Source: Acidobacteriota bacterium
GTDB lineage: Bacteria; Acidobacteriota; Vicinamibacteria; Vicinamibacterales; CAVVIG01
Assembly (NCBI GenBank): GCA_017883165.1
Contig: JADGOC010000008.1
Coordinates: forward strand, 1-52,731
Length of the DNA stretch: 52,731 nucleotides
Direction of reading: 5' to 3'
Below, one piece after another: positions 9,848 to 19,216 of the stretch. A program made the position numbers and the translations under genes. Each line of letters begins with the position of its first letter. Position 1 is the stretch's first letter. The notes beneath the pieces are model-generated. The model did no database searches and had not been told where the DNA came from. It saw only the letters and a program-made list of their open reading frames with translations.

Positions 9848-10849
9848 ATGGCCAAACGAGCGCTCATCACCGGAATTACCGGGCAGGACGGGTCGTATCT
9901 CGCCGAGCTGCTGCTCGAGAAGGGCTACGAGGTCGTCGGCATGATGCGGCGCTCGAGCGCCCCCAATCTCTGGCGAATCCAGCACATCGTCGATCGCATC
10001 ACGCTGAAGCCGGCGGATCTGCTCGATCAGCTCTCGCTGTTGCGGCTCATCGACGAGGTGCGCCCGCACGAGTTGTACAATCTCGCGGCGATGTCGTTCG
10101 TGCCGGCGTCGTGGGATCAGCCGATGCTGACCGGCGAGTTCAACGCGCAGGGGGTCACGCGGGTGCTCGACGCGGTCCGCCGCGTCGATCCCAGCATCAA
10201 GTTCTATCAGGCCTCGTCGAGTGAGATGTTCGGGAAGGTGCGCGAGGTGCCGCAGACCGAGCTCACGCCGTTCTACCCGCGCAGCCCGTATGGCGTGTCG
10301 AAGGTGTTCGCGCACTACATCACGGTGAACTACCGCGAGAGCTACAATCTCTTCGCCGTGTCCGGAATGCTGTTCAACCACGAGTCGCCGCGGCGCGGGC
10401 TCGAGTTCGTGACGCGCAAGGTCACCGACGGCGTGGCGCGCATCAAGTATGGTCTCGCCGACACGCTGTCGGTCGGCAACCTCGATGCGCACCGCGACTG
10501 GGGATTCGCCGGCGACTACGTGCGCGCGATGTGGTTGATGCTTCAGCAGGACCGTCCGGACGACTACGTGATCGCCACCGGCGTCAGCCATTCGGTCCGC
10601 GAGCTGATCGAGATCGCGTTCGGGCACGCGGGCCTCGACTGGGAGAAATACGTCCGGGTCGATTCCGCGCTCCTGCGTCCGGCGGAAGTCGAGCATCTGC
10701 TCGGCGACGCGTCGAAGGCGAAGGCGGAGCTCGGGTGGACGCCGGACGTGGACTTCGAACGGCTCGTGCAGATGATGGTCGATGCCGACTTGGAGCGGCT
10801 GGCCCCCATGAAGAGGACGGCGGCGACCGCGCGCGCCGGCGCTCAATAA
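9848..10849 (+). CDS. gmd: GDP-mannose 4,6-dehydratase
   Basis: A 333-residue extended SDR enzyme making GDP-4-keto-6-deoxy-D-mannose, the precursor of GDP-fucose, GDP-rhamnose and GDP-perosamine. Signatures are [54 protein letters not shown] (catalytic YxxxK), [12 protein letters not shown], and [15 protein letters not shown]. The C-terminal [11 protein letters not shown] completes the family. The ATG at 9848 gives the normal N-terminus. With the DegT aminotransferase 3 kb upstream, a GDP-perosamine-type amino sugar is possible but unproven. Confidence 0.95.
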   Translation: MAKRALITGITGQDGSYLAELLLEKGYEVVGMMRRSSAPNLWRIQHIVDRITLKPADLLDQLSLLRLIDEVRPHELYNLAAMSFVPASWDQPMLTGEFNAQGVTRVLDAVRRVDPSIKFYQASSSEMFGKVREVPQTELTPFYPRSPYGVSKVFAHYITVNYRESYNLFAVSGMLFNHESPRRGLEFVTRKVTDGVARIKYGLADTLSVGNLDAHRDWGFAGDYVRAMWLMLQQDRPDDYVIATGVSHSVRELIEIAFGHAGLDWEKYVRVDSALLRPAEVEHLLGDASKAKAELGWTPDVDFERLVQMMVDADLERLAPMKRTAATARAGAQ

Positions 10850-10852
10850 CCC

Positions 10853-12157
10853 GTGTCTGCACAGGCCCTCCTCCTCGATCGCATTCGCAGCGGCAAGGCG
10901 CGCGTCGGCGTCATCGGGCTGGGCTACGTCGGATTGCCGCTCGCCGTCGAGTTCGCCAATCACGGCTTCGACGTTACCGGCTTCGACGTCGACGCGGGCA
11001 AGATCGCGCAGATCAATGCCGGCAAGAGCTACATCCCGGACGTGCCGCAGGCGGAGCTCGCGGCCGGCGTCAAGGCCGACACGCTGCGCGCGACCGCCGA
11101 CATGAGTGCGCTCGGCGCGATGGACGTCATCGACATCTGCGTGCCGACGCCGCTCCGCAAGACCAAGGATCCCGATCTCTCGTATGTCGTGCGCGCGGTC
11201 GAAGCGGTAGCGGCGACGCTCAAGCGCGGGCAGCTCATCATCCTCGAGTCAACGACCTATCCGGGCACGACCGACGAAGTGGTCCAGCCGATGCTCGAGG
11301 CCAAGGGGCTGAAGGCGGACGTCGATTTCTTCCTCGCGTTTTCGCCGGAGCGGGTCGATCCGGGCAATCAGACCTACACGACGAAGAACATTCCGAAGAT
11401 CGTTGGCGGCGTCGGGCCGGCGAGCACCGAGGCCGCGGCCGCGCTGTACGGGACGATCGTCGGCACCGTGGTGCCCGTCAGCTCCACGCGCGTCGCGGAG
11501 ATGGTGAAGCTGCTCGAGAATACGTTCCGCGCCGTGAACATCGGCCTGGTGAACGAGATCGCGCTGATGTGCCACAAGATGGACATCGGCGTCTGGGAAG
11601 TGATCGACGCGGCGAAGACCAAGCCGTTCGGCTTCATGCCGTTTTATCCGGGGCCCGGGCTCGGCGGGCACTGCATTCCGATCGATCCGTTCTATCTGTC
11701 GTGGAAAGCGCGGCAGAACGGGTTCGAGTGCCGGTTCATCGAGCTGGCCGGGCAGGTGAACGGCGCGATGCCCGAGTATGTCGTGCAGCGGATTGCCGAT
11801 GCCCTGAACTCGGTGAAGAAGTCGATCAACGGATCGCGGGTGCACCTGTTCGGCGTGGCGTACAAGCGCGATGTCAGCGACATGCGCGAGTCGCCGGCGC
11901 TCGACATCATGGAGTTGCTGACCAAGCGCGGCGCCTCGGTCACCTACACGGATCCGTACGTGCCGACGCTGTCGCATGCCGGCCAGCGGCTCGCGTCAGT
12001 GCCGTTCGACGCGGCGCTGGCTTCGCAGTTCGACTGCGCCGTGGTGGCGACCGACCACACCGGCTTCGACTACCGCCGCATCGCCAAGCTGCCGCTCGTG
12101 GTCGACACGCGGAACGCGCTGAAGTCGTTCGCGGGTCCGGCGATCTTCACGTTGTAA
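10853..12157 (+). CDS. UDP-N-acetylglucosamine 6-dehydrogenase-type enzyme (WbpA/TviB-like)
   Basis: 434 residues from a GTG 3 bp after gmd. The NAD domain opens with VGVIGLGYVGLPLAVEFA. The catalytic Cys is C274 in GPGLGGHCIPIDPFYLSWK, a segment shared with UDP-GlcNAc 6-dehydrogenases rather than UDP-glucose dehydrogenases. ESTTYPGTTDEV and FAFSPERVDPGN are further markers, and the C-terminal UDP-binding domain carries GVAYKRDVSDMRESPALDIM. It oxidises the C6 hydroxyl of a UDP-HexNAc in two NAD-dependent steps, feeding polysaccharide or O-antigen synthesis. Probably co-transcribed with gmd. Confidence 0.88.
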   Translation: MSAQALLLDRIRSGKARVGVIGLGYVGLPLAVEFANHGFDVTGFDVDAGKIAQINAGKSYIPDVPQAELAAGVKADTLRATADMSALGAMDVIDICVPTPLRKTKDPDLSYVVRAVEAVAATLKRGQLIILESTTYPGTTDEVVQPMLEAKGLKADVDFFLAFSPERVDPGNQTYTTKNIPKIVGGVGPASTEAAAALYGTIVGTVVPVSSTRVAEMVKLLENTFRAVNIGLVNEIALMCHKMDIGVWEVIDAAKTKPFGFMPFYPGPGLGGHCIPIDPFYLSWKARQNGFECRFIELAGQVNGAMPEYVVQRIADALNSVKKSINGSRVHLFGVAYKRDVSDMRESPALDIMELLTKRGASVTYTDPYVPTLSHAGQRLASVPFDAALASQFDCAVVATDHTGFDYRRIAKLPLVVDTRNALKSFAGPAIFTL

Positions 12158-12269
12158 GCGCGGGCCCCGCCCCAACCCCTCCACGTCACACGAGTCGAGA
12201 ACGGCCGCGAAGAGGCCGGAGGCGCGCGCGCTTCGGCTGCTGAAGGCCTGATACACTCGCGCATCGACC

Positions 12270-13049
12270 ATGCACGCACTGACGACATTCCTCAAGGAGA
12301 ACTGCCGCCTGTCGTCGCCGCTGCCGATGCTCGCCGTCTTCGGCGTCGGCGTCGCGCTGCTGTTCTGGCGCCGTTCGTCCCGCATCGGACGGTCGTGGCT
12401 GACGGTCGCGCTCCTCGGGTTCTGGTTCGTGTCGACGCCGGCCGGCGCGTGGCTGCTGTCGGCACCGCTCGTCCCGGCGGCGCAGCGCCTCGAGTCGCCG
12501 GACCAGGCGGCGGGGGCGCAAGCGGTGGTCGTGCTGGGGGGCGGGATCGTCAGCCATGTCGCCGACGGATTCGCGCTCGACGACTTGGGCGACAGCGCCG
12601 CGCGCGTCATGGAAGGCGCGCGCGTGTACCGGCTCCTCGGCGATCCGCTCGTCATCGTCTCCGGCGGGAACACCGAGCACCTCGATCCGCCGCGACCCGA
12701 AGCGGCGGCGTTCCGAGACGCGATCGTCAGGCTTGGCGTCCCGGTGAGCCGTGTCGTGGTCGAAGATCAGGGGCTGACGACGCGGGAGGAAGCGGTGATC
12801 CTCAGGTCGATGCTCGCCGCCCGCCACATCGACCGGATCGTGCTCGTAACGGCGCCGACACACATGACACGCTCGCTGGCCACGTTTCGCGCGCTCGGCG
12901 TGAACGCCGTGCCGTCCGCGTCACGCGCGCGCACGGACCCCGGCGCGCAATGGTCGCTCTGGCCCGAACGGCAATCGCTCGTGGCCTCCGACCTGGCGGT
13001 CTACGAGTATGTGAGCCGGTTCTACTATCGGCTGCACGGCTGGAACTAG
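12270..13049 (+). CDS. YdcF/ElyC/SanA-type DUF218 membrane protein
   Basis: 259 residues. Two N-terminal hydrophobic segments (about residues 17-32 and 42-62) precede a DUF218 domain: AQAVVVLGGGI, VYRLLGDPLVIVSGGN, EDQGLTTREEAVIL, LVTAPTHMTRSLATFRALGV. The conserved acidic and glycine residues are present. ElyC and SanA members affect envelope carbon-lipid metabolism and vancomycin sensitivity in E. coli; the biochemical activity is poorly known. A TACACT hexamer at 12252-12257 ends 12 nt before the ATG, so the leader would be very short. The 112 bp upstream of the ATG contain GC-rich inverted repeats but no gene I can support. Confidence 0.85.
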   Translation: MHALTTFLKENCRLSSPLPMLAVFGVGVALLFWRRSSRIGRSWLTVALLGFWFVSTPAGAWLLSAPLVPAAQRLESPDQAAGAQAVVVLGGGIVSHVADGFALDDLGDSAARVMEGARVYRLLGDPLVIVSGGNTEHLDPPRPEAAAFRDAIVRLGVPVSRVVVEDQGLTTREEAVILRSMLAARHIDRIVLVTAPTHMTRSLATFRALGVNAVPSASRARTDPGAQWSLWPERQSLVASDLAVYEYVSRFYYRLHGWN

Positions 13050-13100
13050 CGCCGCCGATGCTCGAGCTCGATCCGAAGGAGTGCGGCGAGCGGCTCGCGC

Positions 13101-14027
13101 CTATCCTGGGCGGCCGGACCGAGGTGGTGTGCCGGCTGATGAGGTGAACGCGGCCAGCCCCAGCACGATCCAGAACGGAGATGCCGAGTCGTGAACGAGC
13201 AGAGGTTGTCCGGCTGCGCCAGCGATGAGACACGCCAGCACACCCGCGAGTAGACCCGCGTTCACATAATCGCGCGGCCGATCGCGCTGGGCCGCGACGG
13301 CGACGGCGCCTCCGAGGGCGAGTCCGACGAACGCCGTGCGTGAGCCGGTGAACGTCAGTCCCACGACGATCAGGACGATCGCGGCCAGCCACCCCCACCG
13401 ATGCCGTCCGCGCGCGCTCACGGCCATGCCGCACGACACGCCGAGGACAAGCGCAAGATACGATCCCACGGCCGCGGGGTCGGCCATCGGCGCCACCCTG
13501 GCGCTCAGCATCGCCATCGCCGCTCCTGATATCGCCAGGACGCGCATCAGCGAAAACGCGAATGCTGATTTGACGCTGGTGAGCTCGAGCACGGCAGCCA
13601 GCAGCGCGGCGCCTTCGATCAGATGGCGGGCCTGCACGACGCCGGCTGCGAGGCCGGCTCGCTGCCCCTCCAGCGCGGCCATCGCGATCAAGAAGAAGAC
13701 GATTCCGAACCACCACCAGATGGCGCGCGTCACGCGGCCGATGCCGGACGTCTGCGGCGGTGTGCTCACCAGCCATCCCGCCAGGAATGCGACGACGAGC
13801 GTTTCACCGTCGCGAATGGACGTCGAGGCCGGTGTCGTGAGCCACAGGCTGAAGAACGGACCGACCGCCGCGACGAGCAGCAGCGCATCGCGTGGCCTGG
13901 CCGCGGCGAGGAGTGCGACGGCGGCGACTGCCGCGCGGAAGACGAGGGGCACGTGGCCGTCGCGGACGAAGCCGACGATCGCGAGCAGCGGCGCAACCGC
14001 CAGCACGAAGCGGATCGTTCGCCGCAC
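13101..14027 (-). CDS. O-antigen ligase/polymerase-like membrane protein, short
   Basis: A 308-residue polytopic protein of about 9-10 hydrophobic helices. I place the start at the GTG at 14027 because a TACACT hexamer ends exactly 6 nt upstream. The segment VVGLTFTGSRTAFVGLALGG matches the Wzy_C/O-antigen ligase region, including the conserved GSR. In typical ligases a large periplasmic loop carrying a catalytic His follows this point; here only about 60 residues remain, ending with a helix and a short GTPPRSGRPG tail. It may therefore be a degenerate or divergent member. It diverges from the GT39-type gene, together forming a surface-glycan pair. Confidence 0.7.
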   Translation of the reverse strand: MRRTIRFVLAVAPLLAIVGFVRDGHVPLVFRAAVAAVALLAAARPRDALLLVAAVGPFFSLWLTTPASTSIRDGETLVVAFLAGWLVSTPPQTSGIGRVTRAIWWWFGIVFFLIAMAALEGQRAGLAAGVVQARHLIEGAALLAAVLELTSVKSAFAFSLMRVLAISGAAMAMLSARVAPMADPAAVGSYLALVLGVSCGMAVSARGRHRWGWLAAIVLIVVGLTFTGSRTAFVGLALGGAVAVAAQRDRPRDYVNAGLLAGVLACLIAGAAGQPLLVHDSASPFWIVLGLAAFTSSAGTPPRSGRPG

Positions 14028-14033
14028 GACCGC

Positions 14034-14039
14034 AGTGTA
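14034..14039 (-). promoter_or_regulatory. -10 element, predicted leaderless
   Basis: TACACT on the minus strand, separated by 6 nt from the GTG at 14027. No Shine-Dalgarno is present. Confidence 0.45.
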
Positions 14040-14053
14040 GCGCAAAGGGCTGA

Positions 14054-14059
14054 TAGACT
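14054..14059 (+). promoter_or_regulatory. -10 element, predicted leaderless
   Basis: TAGACT on the plus strand, separated by 7 nt from the ATG at 14067. It is divergent from the site at 14034-14039, with 14 bp between the two hexamers. Confidence 0.45.
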
Positions 14060-14066
14060 TCCGGCG

Positions 14067-15740
14067 ATGAAACACCGCGCGCTTCTGCTTGCCGGCCTGA
14101 CGCTCATCCTCTGGGCGGCGCTCGTGTATGTGACCGGCGGCGTCAGCGGCACGCTCGCCGGCGTCAGGATGTCCTCGCGCGGCGTCGTTCGGCCGCTCGT
14201 CCTCGCCGCGCTCCTGTTTGGCAGCGGCGTGCTCGCATGTGGATGGCGGGCCCTCGACGCCGACGTCGAATGGATCTTCGGTGTGCTTCGTCGGGCGGCG
14301 CCGCCGATTGCGGCGGCGGTGGCGGTCGCGGTGTTGTGTCTCGGCCTGGCACGCGGCACGGTGACCGCGGGCGGCTCCGATCCGTACGGCTACGTGAGCC
14401 AGGCCGATTTGTGGCTGCGCCACCAATTGCGCATCGCGCAGCCGTTCGTGGAGCAGCTGCCGATTCCGTACGCGGATCGCGCCTTCGCGCCGCTTGGGTA
14501 CCGTCCGGCCGGCCGCGATCACGTCATCGTCCCCACGTATCCACCGGGCCTGCCGCTGTTGATGGCGCTCGGAACCCTGATTGCAGGTCCGCTCGCGCCG
14601 TACTACGTGGTGCCGATTTTCGGCGCACTCACCATTTGGCTGTGTTACCTGCTGGGGGCGCGCGCGACATCGCCCACCGTGGGCGCCGGGGCCGCGATCG
14701 CGCTCGCGGTGAGTCCGGTGTTCCTGTACCAGTTGATGTGGCCGATGAGCGACATCCCGGCAGCCGCCTTCTGGACGGCGGCGATCTTCTTCGCGCTCGG
14801 CGCGAAAGAATATTCTTCGGTGGTTGCCGGCGCATGCTGCGGCATGGCCATTGCGGTTCGTCCGAATCTGGCGCCGCTCACCGCGCTACCGTGCGCCTAT
14901 CTGATGTGGACGCGCGGCGGCTGGCGCGCATTCGTGCTCGGCGCGCTGCCGGGCATCGTACTGATCGCGGTCGTCAATACGTATCTGTATGGGTCGCCGC
15001 TTGCGTCCGGCTACGGCGATCTCGGCGTCCTGTATGCGTGGCGCAATGCACCGATCAATCTGCGGCGCTACAGCGGCTGGCTGCTCGACACGCAGACGCC
15101 GCTCGTGCTCTTTGCGATTGTGGCCTTCGCGAGGCGACCGCGCGGCGTCAATGGACTGCTCGCGCTGTTTGCGGCGGGCGTGTGTGCCGCGTATCTCCTG
15201 TACTCGCCGTTCGACGCCTGGTGGTTTCTCCGCTTTCTGCTGCCTGCATGGCCCATGCTGCTGATTTTGATGATGAGCGGTGTCGCCTGGGTCCTCGCGA
15301 AAACACCACGGCTGCTCCAGGCGGTCGTGGTGGCGTGTGCGTCGGTGCTATTGGTCGGTCACGAGGTCGGATATGCCGTCTCGCACCGTACCTTCTCGCT
15401 GCGCGAGGGCGAGCGCCGGTACGCGGTGGTCGGCGACTATGTCGCGGCATTCACGCCGGCGAACGCCGTCGTGATCTGCATGCAGCACAGCGGCAGCCTG
15501 CGCTACTACGGGCATCGCGTGACGTTGCGGTACGACTGGATGCCGTCCGAATCGCTCGATCGGACGATCGCGCTGCTTCGCGAACGGGGATACCGGCCGT
15601 TCATCGTGCTCGAAGAATGGGAAGAGCCGTTATTCAAGAAACAATTCGCGGCCAGCGCGATTGGACGGCTCGAGTGGAGACCGCTGGCCGAATTCGCCGG
15701 CGGCGTGGTGAGTCTCTACGAGCCGCCGGCGGTGCGCTGA
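14067..15740 (+). CDS. GT39/ArnT-like membrane glycosyltransferase
   Basis: 557 residues with about 11-12 hydrophobic segments and a C-terminal soluble domain. D105 in GGSDPYGYVSQA occupies the place of the catalytic aspartate in the first periplasmic loop of GT-C enzymes (PMT, ArnT, GT39/GT83). VPTYPPGLPLLMAL and MWPMSDIPAAAFWT are further family markers. Such enzymes transfer sugars from polyprenyl-phosphate donors to lipids, proteins or glycans in the periplasm. The start at 14067 follows a -10 element by 7 nt. Acceptor and donor are unknown. Its stop is 1 bp from the end of thiG. Confidence 0.82.
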   Translation: MKHRALLLAGLTLILWAALVYVTGGVSGTLAGVRMSSRGVVRPLVLAALLFGSGVLACGWRALDADVEWIFGVLRRAAPPIAAAVAVAVLCLGLARGTVTAGGSDPYGYVSQADLWLRHQLRIAQPFVEQLPIPYADRAFAPLGYRPAGRDHVIVPTYPPGLPLLMALGTLIAGPLAPYYVVPIFGALTIWLCYLLGARATSPTVGAGAAIALAVSPVFLYQLMWPMSDIPAAAFWTAAIFFALGAKEYSSVVAGACCGMAIAVRPNLAPLTALPCAYLMWTRGGWRAFVLGALPGIVLIAVVNTYLYGSPLASGYGDLGVLYAWRNAPINLRRYSGWLLDTQTPLVLFAIVAFARRPRGVNGLLALFAAGVCAAYLLYSPFDAWWFLRFLLPAWPMLLILMMSGVAWVLAKTPRLLQAVVVACASVLLVGHEVGYAVSHRTFSLREGERRYAVVGDYVAAFTPANAVVICMQHSGSLRYYGHRVTLRYDWMPSESLDRTIALLRERGYRPFIVLEEWEEPLFKKQFAASAIGRLEWRPLAEFAGGVVSLYEPPAVR

Positions 15741-15741
15741 T

Positions 15742-16521
15742 CTATCGTCCGACGAGACCCTCGACGGGGCTGCTGGCGTTCGCGTACATCTTGCGGGGAA
15801 TCCGCCCGGCCAGATACGCGAGGCGCCCCGCCTGGACGGCGAGCTTCATCGCCTCGGCCATGGCGATCGGATCCTGCGCGCCGGCGATCGCCGTATTCAT
15901 CAGCACGGCGTCGGCGCCGAGCTCCATCGCCAGCGCCGCGTCCGACGCCGTGCCGACGCCGGCGTCGACGATGACCGGCACGCGCGAGAACTCGCGGATG
16001 ATCCGGATGTTGTTCGCATTTTGGATGCCGAGCCCCGAGCCGATCGGCGCGCCGAGCGGCATCACGGCGGCCGCGCCGGCTTCCTCGAGCTTCCGGCAGA
16101 CGACCGGGTCGTCGGTCGTGTACGGCAGCACGACGAAGCCCTCGCGCACGAGCACGCGCGTCGCCTCGAGCAGCGCTTCGTTGTCGGGGAAGAGCGTCCG
16201 CTCGTCGCCGATCACTTCGAGCTTGACCCAGTTGGACAGCCCCGCCTCGCGCCCGAGCCGCGCCGTGCGAATCGCCTCGTCGGCGGTGTAGCAGCCGGCG
16301 GTGTTTGGCAGCAGCGTGTATTTCGACGTGTCGATGTAGTCGAGGAGCGATTCTTTCGAGCGGTCGGAGATGTTCACGCGCCTGACGGCGACCGTGATCA
16401 TCTCGGCGCCCGACGCCTCGTGCGCCTTCACCATCACGGCGGGCGAACTGTATTTTCCGGTGCCGACCAGCAGCCGGGACGTGAACGTCTTGCCGGCGAT
16501 CGTGAAAGAATCTGGTGTCAT
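15742..16521 (-). CDS. thiG: Thiazole synthase
   Basis: A 259-residue TIM barrel that makes the thiazole phosphate of thiamine from DXP, the ThiS thiocarboxylate and an iminoglycine donor. Diagnostic segments are [44 protein letters not shown] (Schiff-base lysine), [11 protein letters not shown], and [14 protein letters not shown]. Full length. It lies 3 bp after thiS on the same strand, so the two are an operon. No TPP riboswitch (THI box) is visible upstream, and other thi genes are absent from the window. Confidence 0.95.
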   Translation of the reverse strand: MTPDSFTIAGKTFTSRLLVGTGKYSSPAVMVKAHEASGAEMITVAVRRVNISDRSKESLLDYIDTSKYTLLPNTAGCYTADEAIRTARLGREAGLSNWVKLEVIGDERTLFPDNEALLEATRVLVREGFVVLPYTTDDPVVCRKLEEAGAAAVMPLGAPIGSGLGIQNANNIRIIREFSRVPVIVDAGVGTASDAALAMELGADAVLMNTAIAGAQDPIAMAEAMKLAVQAGRLAYLAGRIPRKMYANASSPVEGLVGR

Positions 16522-16524
16522 ACG

Positions 16525-16737
16525 TTATCCGCCGCCCACGAAGTTCACGATTTCCACTTGATCCCCGTCGCGGACGAGCGTGTCGCCGAACGTGGCACGT
16601 TTGAGCACGACCAGGTTATGCTCGACCGCCACCCGGCGGGCATCGATCTCGAGCCGGTCGAGCAATTCGCTCACCGTGAGGGGGCCGGCGACCTCCAATC
16701 GATCGCCGTTCAGCGTAATCTGCAATCCGCGATTCAT
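16525..16737 (-). CDS. thiS: Sulfur carrier protein ThiS
   Basis: About 70 residues, a ubiquitin-like beta-grasp protein. It starts ITLNGDRLEVAGPLTV, has the central VAVEHNLVVLKR segment, and ends in Gly-Gly-Gly; the terminal GG is thiocarboxylated and passes sulfur to ThiG. I use the ATG at 16737; an in-frame ATG at 16749 would add MCDK. It diverges from egtB with 58 bp between start codons, too little room for a TPP riboswitch. Confidence 0.92.
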   Translation of the reverse strand: MNRGLQITLNGDRLEVAGPLTVSELLDRLEIDARRVAVEHNLVVLKRATFGDTLVRDGDQVEIVNFVGGG

Positions 16738-16795
16738 TTTATCGCACATCCCGCGCGGATTGTTTTCTTCACGCGTTTCGTATCAACATGGGCCC

Positions 16796-18124
16796 ATGCC
16801 GTCCGCGGTGTCCGTCCTCGACCGTGAGCGCGCGCTCGCCTGGTATCGTCTCAACCGCGAGCGGTCGCGCGGGCTCTTCGATCTCCTGGCCGATGAGGCG
16901 TATTACAGCCGCCCGATCGCGCTGCGCCATCCGATCGTGTTCTACGAAGGGCACCTCCCGGCCTTCAGCTTCAACACGCTCATCAAGAAGGGGCTGGGAC
17001 GTCCGAGCATCGATCCGGCGCTCGAAGCGCTGTTTGCACGCGGGATCGATCCCAACGAGACGCGTGACACGCTCGGCGACCAGCCGCAGCAGGCAAGCGA
17101 CCGCGCGCGCTGGCCCTCGCGCGACATCGTTCACCAGTTCGCCGCCGAAGCCGATCGGCAGATCCTCGACGCGCTCGCGCGTGGGGAGGTCGAGCAGGCC
17201 GGACATCCGCTGCTCGATCGCGCCGAAGCCGTCTTCGCCATTCTCGAACACGAGGCGATGCACCAGGAAACGCTGCTCTACATGTGGCATCGGCTTCCCG
17301 TCGAGCAGAAGCGGCGGCCCGCGGCGTACGCGCCGCGCGTCGAGGGACGCGTGCCTGCGCCTGAATGGATCGAAGTTCCCTCTGGCGTGGCGACGCTCGG
17401 CGTCGATCGCGCGTCGATTCCCTTCGGGTGGGACAACGAGTTTCCCGCGTACCACGCCGACGTTGGGCGGTTCCACATCGAGCGGGATGATGTGACGAAC
17501 GCGCGGTTTCTGGAGTTTGTCGACGCCGGCGGATACGACAACCCGCGATGGTGGCGGCCGGCAGATTGGTCGTGGATCCGGAGCGAAGGCGTCACGCACC
17601 CACTGTTCTGGGAACGGCGGGACGATCGCTGGCACTGGCGCGGCATGTTCGAACTGATTCCGCTTCCGCCTGCGTGGCCGGTGTACGTGAGCCAAGCGGA
17701 GGCGGCCGCGTTCGCCAGATGGCGCGACGCGCGACTGCCGACTGAAGCCGAGTTCCAGCGTGCGGCGTACGGCGACGGCGGCGCGGTCCTTTCAGAGCCG
17801 CGACCGGGCGTGTTCGATTTCACGAGTTGGGATCCGGAGCCGGCGGGCAGCCACCCCGAGGGAGCGAGCGCGTGGGGCATTCAGGACCTGGTCGGCAACG
17901 GCTGGGAATGGACGAGCACGCCGTTCGCGCCGTTCCCCGGCTTCGAAGCGTCGGCGTCGTACCCGGAGTATTCAGCCGATTTTTTCGACGGCGAGCACTT
18001 CGTAATGAAGGGTGCGTCGCCGGCCACCGCTCGCCAGCTCCTGCGGCCGACTTTTCGCAACTGGTTCCGCGCGCGCTATCCGTACGTCTACGCCACGTTC
18101 CGCTGTGCGAGGGATCTGGCGTGA
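16796..18124 (+). CDS. egtB: EgtB-type sulfoxide synthase (ergothioneine biosynthesis)
   Basis: 442 residues: an N-terminal DinB-like helical domain followed by a formylglycine-generating-enzyme/C-type-lectin domain. H53, H152 and H156 (EHEAMHQE) fit the three-histidine iron site of EgtB. The C-terminal half has FHIERDDVTNARFLEF, ARLPTEAEFQRAAYG and the family ending FRNWFRARYPYVYATFRCARD. EgtB couples trimethylhistidine (hercynine) to a thiol with O2. Whether it uses cysteine or gamma-glutamylcysteine cannot be told here, but no egtA or egtC is adjacent. SenA-type selenium relatives share the fold, yet the linked egtD favours ergothioneine. The stop overlaps the egtD start (GTGA). Confidence 0.9.
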   Translation: MPSAVSVLDRERALAWYRLNRERSRGLFDLLADEAYYSRPIALRHPIVFYEGHLPAFSFNTLIKKGLGRPSIDPALEALFARGIDPNETRDTLGDQPQQASDRARWPSRDIVHQFAAEADRQILDALARGEVEQAGHPLLDRAEAVFAILEHEAMHQETLLYMWHRLPVEQKRRPAAYAPRVEGRVPAPEWIEVPSGVATLGVDRASIPFGWDNEFPAYHADVGRFHIERDDVTNARFLEFVDAGGYDNPRWWRPADWSWIRSEGVTHPLFWERRDDRWHWRGMFELIPLPPAWPVYVSQAEAAAFARWRDARLPTEAEFQRAAYGDGGAVLSEPRPGVFDFTSWDPEPAGSHPEGASAWGIQDLVGNGWEWTSTPFAPFPGFEASASYPEYSADFFDGEHFVMKGASPATARQLLRPTFRNWFRARYPYVYATFRCARDLA

Positions 18125-19113
18125 GCGAGCCGAAACCCATCTTGAGTCGAACGCCTACGGACTCGTCGGCCGATCAGTTTGCCGCCGACGTGCAGTACTA
18201 CCTGGCACTGCAGCCGCGGCAGTTACCCTCGCGGTATTTCTACGACGCGCTCGGGTCGGCGCTCTTCGACGCCATCTGCCGCTTGCCGTGGTATCGCATC
18301 ACGCGCGCCGAGACGCGGCTGCTCGCCAAACACGGCCGGGAGATCTTCGACGCCTTTGGACGCGGGGTCGACACCGTCGTCGAGCTCGGCTGCGGCAGCG
18401 GGCAGAAGCTGATGACGCTCGTGCAGGCGGGACGCCGCGCCCCCGCCCGGCGGCTGGAGCTGCGCCTGATCGACGTGTCGGCGAGCGCGCTCGCCTCGTC
18501 CGCCGGCGCGCTGAGCGCGCTCGACGACGTCCATATCGTCACCTACGAAGCGTCGTATGAAGCGGGCCTCGCCGAAGCGCGGGCCGCCCGCCCCGGATCC
18601 GGCCGGACGCTCGCGCTCTTTCTGGGATCGAACATCGGCAATTTCGATCCACCTGGCGCCGACGCGTTTCTTCGCGGGATCCGCGCGGCGCTCGCGCGCG
18701 GCGACGGATTCCTGATCGGCGCCGACCTCGTGAAGCCGGAGCGGGCGCTCCTTCTCGCGTACGACGATCCCCTCGGCGTCACCGCGGCGTTCAACCTCAA
18801 TCTGCTGGTACGGATCAATCGTGAGCTCAGCGGCGACTTCGATGTCAGCGCGTTCACGCATCGCGCGGTATGGAACGCGCGCGCCTCCCGCGTCGAGATG
18901 CACCTCGTCAGCCGGGGCCGCCAGCACGTGCGCGTGCCGGCGGCGCAGCTCGAGTTCGACATCGAGGATGGCGAGTCGATTTGGACGGAAAGCTCCTACA
19001 AATATGACCCGGACGGTCTCCGCCTCATGCTGGAGCGCGCCGGCTTCCGCACCATCCACCAGTGGATCGACGGCGACGATACCTTTGCGCTGACGCTCGT
19101 CGCCGCCGCGTGA
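18121..19113 (+). CDS. egtD: L-histidine N(alpha)-methyltransferase
   Basis: A 330-residue SAM enzyme that trimethylates histidine to hercynine, the substrate of EgtB. Motifs are LPSRYFYDALGSALFDAI (family N-terminus), TVVELGCGSGQKL (SAM motif I), LALFLGSNIGNFDP, FLIGADLVKP, AFNLNLLVRINREL, and the C-terminal ESSYKYDPDGLRLMLERAGF. The GTG start overlaps the egtB stop by 4 bp. Together the two genes form a minimal ergothioneine pathway; the final C-S lyase would have to come from elsewhere in the genome. Confidence 0.93.
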   Translation: MSEPKPILSRTPTDSSADQFAADVQYYLALQPRQLPSRYFYDALGSALFDAICRLPWYRITRAETRLLAKHGREIFDAFGRGVDTVVELGCGSGQKLMTLVQAGRRAPARRLELRLIDVSASALASSAGALSALDDVHIVTYEASYEAGLAEARAARPGSGRTLALFLGSNIGNFDPPGADAFLRGIRAALARGDGFLIGADLVKPERALLLAYDDPLGVTAAFNLNLLVRINRELSGDFDVSAFTHRAVWNARASRVEMHLVSRGRQHVRVPAAQLEFDIEDGESIWTESSYKYDPDGLRLMLERAGFRTIHQWIDGDDTFALTLVAAA

Positions 19114-19138
19114 GACGGACTGCACGAGCTCGGCCGGT

Positions 19139-19167
19139 TTGACTCCCTCAGGAAATCCTCGTACCTT
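19139..19167 (+). promoter_or_regulatory. Sigma-70-like promoter before the large oxidoreductase
   Basis: TTGACT (19139-19144), a 17-bp spacer and TACCTT (19162-19167). Start of transcription near 19174 would give a leader of about 43 nt. It lies in the 103-bp gap after egtD. Confidence 0.4.
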
Positions 19168-19216
19168 TCATGTAACCCGCTGAACTTTCACGTCATGCGA
19201 TCCAGCATTCATCTAT

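Noticed and set aside
16738-16795. Possible TPP riboswitch before thiS-thiG
   Set aside because: Only 58 bp separate thiS and egtB, and no THI-box motif is visible.
16796-18124. SenA-type selenoneine synthase
   Set aside because: The direct overlap with egtD favours ergothioneine; no senB/senC-like gene is adjacent.
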